This document shows, piece after piece, positions 59,196 through 64,000 of a stretch of DNA of 64,000 nt; positions within the stretch are counted from its first letter, which is position 1, and the number at the start of each line of letters is the position of its first letter. This DNA comes from Actinosynnema sp042752395. GTDB taxonomy: Bacteria > Actinomycetota > Actinomycetes > Mycobacteriales > Pseudonocardiaceae. Where the stretch lies: NCBI RefSeq assembly GCF_042752395.1, contig NZ_JBHYXZ010000028.1:10441-74440 (forward strand). Direction: 5' to 3'. The position numbers and the translations under genes are program-made. The notes beneath the pieces were generated by a model. That model worked only from the letters and a program-made list of their open reading frames with translations. It searched no databases and was not told the DNA's origin.

Positions 59196-60025
59196 TCGCG
59201 GTGGTGATCGGCGGCGGCACCATGGGCGCGGGCGTCGCCCACCTCCTCCTCGCCGGCGGGCACGAGGTGGTGCTGGCGGAGGCCGGGGCGGACCGGGTCG
59301 CGGCCGCGCGGCGGGCCGTCGGGGCGTCGCTGGCCAAGGCCGCCGACCGCGGCAAGCTCGGCGTGCCGCCGCACGTGCTGCTCGACCGCCTGACCGTGGT
59401 GGAGCGGCTCGACGCGGAGGTCGGGCGCGGCGCGGAGCTGGTCGTCGAGGCCGTGCCGGAGGACCTGGAGCTGAAGCGGCGGGTGCTCGCCGGGGCCGCG
59501 GAGGCGTGCCCGGACGCGGTGCTGGCGTCCAACACGTCGTCGCTGTCGATCTCGGCGCTGGCCGAGGGGCTGCCGGGCGAGCGGGTGCTGGGCATGCACT
59601 TCTTCAACCCCGTGCCGGTGCAGCAGCTCGTGGAGCTGGTGCGCCACGACGGGGTGGCCCCCGACGTGGTCGCGCGGGTCCGCGGCTGGGCCGAGGAGCT
59701 GGGCAAGACCGTGATCGAGGTGCGGGACGCGCCGGGGTTCGCCACGTCGCGGCTCGGGGTCGCGGTCGGCCTGGAGGCCATCCGGATGCTGGCCGAGGGC
59801 ATCGCGAGCGCCGAGGACATCGACACCGGCATGCGGCTCGGGTACGGCTGGCCGATGGGGCCGCTGCGGCTGACGGACCTGGTCGGGCTGGACGTGCGGC
59901 TGGCCATCGCCGAGCACCTGGCGGCCGAGCTGGGGCCGCGGTTCGAGCCGCCGGCGCTGCTGCGGGAGAAGGTCGCGGCGGGACACCTCGGGCGCAAGAC
60001 GGGCCAGGGCTTCTTCACCTGGTAG
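59192..60025 (+). CDS. 3-Hydroxyacyl-CoA dehydrogenase
   Basis: The 277-residue enzyme oxidises 3-hydroxyacyl-CoA or 3-hydroxybutyryl-CoA with NAD(P). It has the Rossmann motif VIGGGTMGAGVAHLLLAGG (5-23), ASNTSSLSISALA, GMHFFNPVPVQQLVELV with the catalytic His, and KTVIEVRDAPGFATSRL. It is coupled to the upstream EthD gene (ATGA overlap) and lies 9 bp before the acetyltransferase gene. The pair suggests a small acyl-CoA or aromatic degradation step. Confidence 0.92.
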   Translation: MIAVVIGGGTMGAGVAHLLLAGGHEVVLAEAGADRVAAARRAVGASLAKAADRGKLGVPPHVLLDRLTVVERLDAEVGRGAELVVEAVPEDLELKRRVLAGAAEACPDAVLASNTSSLSISALAEGLPGERVLGMHFFNPVPVQQLVELVRHDGVAPDVVARVRGWAEELGKTVIEVRDAPGFATSRLGVAVGLEAIRMLAEGIASAEDIDTGMRLGYGWPMGPLRLTDLVGLDVRLAIAEHLAAELGPRFEPPALLREKVAAGHLGRKTGQGFFTW

Positions 60026-60034
60026 GCAGGACCC

Positions 60035-61165
60035 GTGCGGATCCGCGGGGTGGGCAGGGACGACGTCGGGGAGGCCGACCGGCTGCGCCGGGTGGCGTTC
60101 GGGCGCGTCGCCGAGCCGTCGTCGCGGCCCGGCGTGCGCGGGCTGCTGGCCGAGCTGGGCGGTCGGGCGGCGGGCGTGCTGACGATCAAGGAGTTCCACC
60201 AGTTCTGGGGCGGCGCGACCGTGCCCATGGGCGGCGTCGGCGGCGTGGCCGTGGACCCCTGGGCGCGGGGGCGGGGCGTGGCCGGCGCGCTGCTCGACGC
60301 GGCCCTGCGGGACATGCGGGAGCACGGCCAGGCGCTGTCCGCGCTCTACGCGACCGTGCCCGCGGTGTACCGGTCGCGCGGGTGGGAGCGGGCCGGCGTG
60401 TTCGAGTGGCTGGAGTTCCCGCTGGACCGGATGCCCGCCGGGGCGCGGGTCGAGGCCCGGCCCGCCGTCGAGGGCGACCTGTCGGCGCTGCACGCGTGCT
60501 ACGCCGACCTGGCCTCGACGGTGAACGGGCTGCTGGACCGCTCCGCGCCCGCGATCGACGTGTCCGGCGTGCTGGACCTCGACGTGGTGTCGGTGGTGCC
60601 CGGCCACGACGGCGGGGTGCGCGGGTACCTGACCGCCGAGCGCGGCCCGCGGGGCCTGCGGGTGTTCGACCTGGTGGGGCGGGACGTGACCACGCAGCTC
60701 GGGTTGCTGCGGGAGCTGGGCAGCTGGGCGGGCGTGCTGGACCGGGCGCTGGTCCGGGTGGTCGACCCGGCGGTGACGGGCCTGCTCACGAACCAGGCGA
60801 TCGAGCACACCGTGACCACGTCCGCGTGGCTGCTGCGGGTGGTGGACCTGCCGGCGGCGGTGGCCGCGCGGGGCTGGCCCGCGGCGCGGTGGCTCCGGTC
60901 GGCGGCCGTGGACCTCGACGTGGTGGACGAGCACGCGCCGTGGCACGCGGGACGGTGGCGGTTGGTCGTGGAGGACGGCGAGGTGCGGGTGGAGCCCGGG
61001 GGCGGCGGCGCGGTGCGGCTGCACGCGCGGGCGCTCGGGCCGTGGTTCAGCGGCATGCAGGACAGCCACGCGCTGCGCCGCGCCGGGCTGCTCGACGGGG
61101 ACGGCGCCCTGCTCGACCGGCTGGTCGGCGCACCCGGTGTCCCCCGCCTGGCCGACTACTTCTAA
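60035..61165 (+). CDS. Eis-like GNAT acetyltransferase
   Basis: The 376-residue protein resembles Eis: an N-terminal GNAT domain with GGVGGVAVDPWARGRGVAGA (acetyl-CoA loop, about 66-85), a second GNAT-like half, and a C-terminal sterol-carrier-like domain ending LPRLADYF-like PRLADYF, where the C-terminal carboxylate acts as base in the family. Substrates may be aminoglycosides, amines or proteins. It is probably co-transcribed with the dehydrogenase (9 bp gap). Confidence 0.85.
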   Translation: MRIRGVGRDDVGEADRLRRVAFGRVAEPSSRPGVRGLLAELGGRAAGVLTIKEFHQFWGGATVPMGGVGGVAVDPWARGRGVAGALLDAALRDMREHGQALSALYATVPAVYRSRGWERAGVFEWLEFPLDRMPAGARVEARPAVEGDLSALHACYADLASTVNGLLDRSAPAIDVSGVLDLDVVSVVPGHDGGVRGYLTAERGPRGLRVFDLVGRDVTTQLGLLRELGSWAGVLDRALVRVVDPAVTGLLTNQAIEHTVTTSAWLLRVVDLPAAVAARGWPAARWLRSAAVDLDVVDEHAPWHAGRWRLVVEDGEVRVEPGGGGAVRLHARALGPWFSGMQDSHALRRAGLLDGDGALLDRLVGAPGVPRLADYF

Positions 61166-61176
61166 CCTGGTCGGCC

Positions 61177-61791
61177 GTGCTGCTCGCCGCGCTGGAACTG
61201 GTCGGCATCGCCGCGTTCGCCGCCTCCGGCGCGCTGGCGGCGGTGCGGGCGCGGCTGGACGTGTTCGGCGTGATCGTGCTGGGGCTGACCACCGCGCTGG
61301 GCGGCGGCGTCATCCGGGACGTGCTGCTCGGCGTGCACCCGCCGGCGGCCCTGTCGAGCTGGCCGTACCTGGCCGTGGCGGGCGTCACCGGGTTGATCGT
61401 CTTCTGGTTTCACCCGACCGTGGCGAAGCTGCGGCGGGCGGTCCTGCTGCTCGACGCGATCGGGCTCGGGCTGTTCGTCACCGCGGGCACCACGACCGCG
61501 TTGCGGCTGGGCGCGCCCCCGTACGCGGCGTGCCTGGTCGGGATGACGACGGGCATCGGCGGCGGCGCGTTGCGGGACGTGCTGCTGAGGGAGATCCCGC
61601 TGGTGCTGCGGCGGGAGATCTACGCGGTGGCGGCGTTGTGCGGGGCGGTCGTGGTGGCGTTCGGCGACCACCTGGGGCTGCCCGCGGTGCCGGTGACGCT
61701 GGTCGGGTCGGCGGTGATCGTGGGGTTGCGGCTGCTCGCGCTGTGGCGGCGGTGGAACGCCCCGGTGGCCCGCGGCGGTCCGGGAACTTGA
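61177..61791 (+). CDS. UPF0126/TRIC-like membrane protein
   Basis: The 204-residue protein consists of two repeats of three membrane helices. Each repeat has the signature GLTTALGGGVIRDVLLG or GMTTGIGGGALRDVLLREIP, typical of the YadS/TRIC family. The function may be cation or glycine transport. The GTG at 61177 is the start. It follows the Eis-like gene by 11 bp. Confidence 0.88.
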   Translation: MLLAALELVGIAAFAASGALAAVRARLDVFGVIVLGLTTALGGGVIRDVLLGVHPPAALSSWPYLAVAGVTGLIVFWFHPTVAKLRRAVLLLDAIGLGLFVTAGTTTALRLGAPPYAACLVGMTTGIGGGALRDVLLREIPLVLRREIYAVAALCGAVVVAFGDHLGLPAVPVTLVGSAVIVGLRLLALWRRWNAPVARGGPGT

Positions 61792-61810
61792 CGGCAGGCT
61801 CACACCGGCT

Positions 61811-61828
61811 TCTCAGGCGGCTCTCAGG
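61811..61828. promoter_or_regulatory. MprA-box-like direct repeat upstream of mprA
   Basis: TCTCAGG occurs twice as a direct repeat, 11 bp apart (61811-61817 and 61822-61828), 23 bp before the regulator start. Mycobacterial MprA boxes are loose CTCAG-type direct repeats, so autoregulation is likely. Confidence 0.65.
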
Positions 61829-61850
61829 ACCAGGGGCAAGACTGAGCCCC

Positions 61851-62540
61851 ATGCGCATCCTCGTTGTCGACGACGACCGGGCCGTGCGTGAGTCGCTCCG
61901 CCGCTCACTGCAGTTCAACGGCTACCAGGTCGACCTGGCCGGCGACGGTCAGCAGGCCCTCGAGTCCGTCGTCTCCCAGCGCCCCGATGCCATGGTGCTG
62001 GACGTGATGATGCCCCGGCTGGACGGGCTGGAGGTGTGCCGCCGGTTGCGCAGCACCGGCGACGACCTGCCGATCCTCGTGCTCACCGCCCGGGACGCGG
62101 TCTCCGACCGGGTGTCCGGGCTGGACGCGGGGGCCGACGACTACCTGCCCAAGCCGTTCGCGCTGGAGGAGCTGCTGGCCCGGCTGCGCGCGTTGCTGCG
62201 GCGGGCGGCGTCCGACGCCCAGGAGCCGGCGGGCGCGGTGCTGCGGTTCGCGGACCTGGAGCTGGACCCGGGCACGCGCGACGTGCGGCGCGGCGACCGG
62301 CCGATCAGCCTCACCCGGACCGAGTTCGCCCTCCTGGAGCTGTTCCTGGCGCACCCGAAGCAGGTGCTGACCCGCGGCCGGATCCTGGAGGACGTCTGGG
62401 GCTACGACTTCCCGACCTCGGGCAACGCGCTGGAGGTCTACGTCGGCTACCTGCGCCGCAAGACCGAGGCCGAGGGCGAGCCGCGGCTGCTGCACACCGT
62501 GCGCGGCGTGGGTTACGTGCTGCGGGAGACCCCTCCGTGA
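61851..62540 (+). CDS. mprA: MprA-like response regulator
   Basis: The 229-residue OmpR-type regulator has a receiver domain (VVDDDRAVRESLRRSLQFNG, phosphoacceptor Asp51 in MVLDVMMPRL, Lys in LPKPFALEELL) and a winged helix ending RRKTEAEGEPRLLHTVRGVG. It matches mycobacterial MprA strongly as I remember it, including the GNALEVYVGYLRRKTE segment and C-terminal YVLRETPP. The ATG at 61851 is the start. It overlaps the kinase gene by four bases (GTGA). Confidence 0.93.
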   Translation: MRILVVDDDRAVRESLRRSLQFNGYQVDLAGDGQQALESVVSQRPDAMVLDVMMPRLDGLEVCRRLRSTGDDLPILVLTARDAVSDRVSGLDAGADDYLPKPFALEELLARLRALLRRAASDAQEPAGAVLRFADLELDPGTRDVRRGDRPISLTRTEFALLELFLAHPKQVLTRGRILEDVWGYDFPTSGNALEVYVGYLRRKTEAEGEPRLLHTVRGVGYVLRETPP

Positions 62541-63916
62541 TCGGTGCCGCCAACGGGCGGCTCCAGCGGGTGTCGCTGCGGGCCCGGGTGACCCTGCTCG
62601 CCGCGTTCTGCGTGGCCGGAGCCGTGGCCGTCGTGTCGCTGGGGGCGTACATGACGGTGAGCCGGAACCTGCACGACCAGATGGACGAGAACCTGCGGCA
62701 GCGCGCGCAGGCGGCGGTCAACGCGCCCAAGGTCAACAACGACGTGTCCGAGATCCCCGGCGCGTTCCTGGCCGCGGGCGACATCCGGATCGGCGTGCTG
62801 GACGTGACCGGGCTGATCCAGTACCCGAAGAACACCGTCGCGCCGCCGACCCAGCCCGCCGACCTGGACGTGGCGCGCGGCACGCGCACGGAGAACATCT
62901 GGACCGACGTGCGCACCGACTTCCGGGTGATCGCGGTGCCGTACGGCGACGGTCAGGCGATGGTGATCGCGCAGTCCACCAAGCCGCTGAACACCACGCT
63001 GGGCAAGCTGTCCGTGGTGCTGTTCGTGATCAGCGGGATGGGCGTGCTGGTGGCGGCGGCCGCGGGGACGGCGGTGGCGCGGACCGGGCTGCGGCCCGTG
63101 CAGCGGTTGACGGAGGCCACCGAGCGGGTCGCGCTGACCGGTGACCTGCGGCCGATCCCGGTGTCCGGCGACGACGAGCTGGCGCTGCTGTCGCAGCGGT
63201 TCAACGCGATGCTCGGCGCGGTGGCGGAGTCGCAGGAGCGGCAGCGGCGGCTGGTCGCCGACGCCGGGCACGAGCTGCGGACGCCGTTGACGTCGATGCG
63301 GACCAACCTGGAGCTGCTGCTCGCCTCGGAGCGGCCGGACGCGCCGACGTTGTCCGACGAGGACAAGGCGGAGATCAACGCCGACGTGCGGGCGCAGCTG
63401 GACGAGCTGACGACGTTGATCGGCGACCTGGTGGAGCTGGCGCGGGAGGACGCGCCGCAGGTCGTGCACGAGCCGGTGGACCTGGTCGAGGTGGTGGAGC
63501 GCGCGCTGGACCGGGCGAAGCGGCGGGCGTCCGACGTGCAGTTCGACGTGCGGTTGCAGCCGTGGTCGCTGCTGGGCGACTCCAGCGCGCTGGAACGCGC
63601 GGTGCTGAACCTGCTGGACAACGCGGTCAAGTTCAGCCCGGCGGGCGGCGTCGTGCGGCTGTCGTTGCGGCAGTTGGGCGACGGCAGCGCGGTCGTGGAG
63701 GTCGCCGACTCGGGGCCGGGCATCGCCGACGCCGACCTGCCGCACGTCTTCGAGCGCTTCTACCGCTCCTCCGAGGCCCGCACCCTGCCCGGCTCTGGCC
63801 TGGGCCTGGCGATCGTGAAGCAGGTGGCCGAGCGCCACGGCGGCATGGCCTACGCGGGCCGCGCCCCGGAGGGCGGGGCACTCTTCACCCTGCGCCTCCC
63901 GGGCCGCCCCCACTAA
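62537..63916 (+). CDS. mprB: MprB-like sensor histidine kinase
   Basis: The 459-residue kinase has two membrane helices (about 18-39 and 157-178) around an extracytoplasmic domain of about 115 residues, then HAMP, HisKA with phosphoacceptor His245 in DAGHELRTPLTSM, and HATPase with the N-box LNLLDNAVKFSP and G-box GSGLGLAIVKQV. Together with MprA it forms an envelope stress system in mycobacteria. The extracytoplasmic region is smaller than in some MprB proteins. The gene ends just before a palindromic repeat. Confidence 0.92.
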   Translation: MIGAANGRLQRVSLRARVTLLAAFCVAGAVAVVSLGAYMTVSRNLHDQMDENLRQRAQAAVNAPKVNNDVSEIPGAFLAAGDIRIGVLDVTGLIQYPKNTVAPPTQPADLDVARGTRTENIWTDVRTDFRVIAVPYGDGQAMVIAQSTKPLNTTLGKLSVVLFVISGMGVLVAAAAGTAVARTGLRPVQRLTEATERVALTGDLRPIPVSGDDELALLSQRFNAMLGAVAESQERQRRLVADAGHELRTPLTSMRTNLELLLASERPDAPTLSDEDKAEINADVRAQLDELTTLIGDLVELAREDAPQVVHEPVDLVEVVERALDRAKRRASDVQFDVRLQPWSLLGDSSALERAVLNLLDNAVKFSPAGGVVRLSLRQLGDGSAVVEVADSGPGIADADLPHVFERFYRSSEARTLPGSGLGLAIVKQVAERHGGMAYAGRAPEGGALFTLRLPGRPH

Positions 63917-63917
63917 C

Positions 63918-64000
63918 CCGCGTGTCCTACGTTCGCGTCGCGCGTGTCCTACGTTCGGAACACCCGAGTTGAACGTTCAGAACAAGGCCGGTCGTCCTGC
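63918..64000. repeat. TGTCCTACGTTC/GAGTTGAACGTTC element, locus 3 (cut by window end)
   Basis: CGCGTGTCCTACGTTCG occurs twice, followed by CGAGTTGAACGTTCAGAAC and the centre AAGGCCGGTCGTCCTG. This is the reverse orientation of the element at 27264-27406. The other half lies outside the window. Confidence 0.8.

Overview
The window is about 64 kb of very GC-rich actinomycete DNA. Its gene content is typical of the Pseudonocardiaceae (Saccharothrix, Actinosynnema or Lentzea type): many one-gene transcription units with their own regulators, DUF397/XRE pairs, a DUF574 methyltransferase, an iniBAC-like operon and an MprAB-like two-component system. The genus is inferred from gene content only. It is an unfinished draft: there is a 10-base N gap at 39196-39205 inside G/C homopolymer junk and a poly-C/poly-G run at 33789-33831. 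Lesions close to those points should be read with caution.

Region 1 (1-11100) is chromosomal housekeeping: a secreted Asp/Tyr-rich protein, an SDR with a MerR-type promoter, an alpha/beta hydrolase with Ala in place of the nucleophile Ser, a DUF4232 lipoprotein, a double GGCT-fold protein, a divergent HxlR/NmrA pair, a LysR regulator facing a 14-codon ORF, an F420-type reductase, a PhzF/LysR divergent pair, and a papain-like protease with an unknown partner. Region 2 (11185-19237) is a stress locus. An iniB-iniA-iniC operon (IniB-domain protein and two dynamin-like GTPases) diverges from a short Hsp70-like protein that overlaps a large IniR-like ATPase/LuxR regulator. Region 3 (19303-29561) carries a DUF2165 protein, a 1352-residue HTH-nSTAND1-WD40 NTPase, an alkylation repair pair (Ada-AlkA fusion and Ogt), a DUF2306 protein and an ArsR-SRPBCC-hydrolase operon.

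Region 4 (29621-39163) holds a DUF574 methyltransferase, an XRE/DUF397/small-protein unit with paired TGCACGTGCA operators, a TetR/peroxiredoxin-like pair, a degraded HicB-DUF4097-DrrAB export cassette, a Fic-like protein with a degenerate active site, a TPR protein, and two divergent small HTH proteins separated by four GTTG-N8-CAAC boxes. After the gap comes a secreted repeat protein (39326-41680).

Region 5 (41889-45602) is a 3.6-kb islet at a tRNA-Arg(CCT) gene. It is bounded by perfect 126-bp direct repeats that include the tRNA 3' part and its terminator. It carries a lipoprotein, an HD phosphohydrolase, a frameshifted NUDIX gene, the C-terminus of an XRE-DUF5919 regulator and a frameshifted membrane protein, but no recombinase. 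Region 6 (45833-64000) returns to ordinary chromosome: a FkbM methyltransferase, a penicillin acylase family enzyme, a PGRP amidase, a NarL regulator, a TPR-GGDEF protein, BluB, a MerR-PP2C fusion, a TetR/hydrolase pair, a histidine phosphatase, an EthD/3-hydroxyacyl-CoA dehydrogenase/Eis-like/UPF0126 run and an mprA-mprB-like system.

Two dispersed intergenic palindrome families run through the window: a TGTCCTACGTTC/GAGTTGAACGTTC family (three loci) and a GGCTCGAT...ATCGAGCC family (two loci, both between convergent genes).
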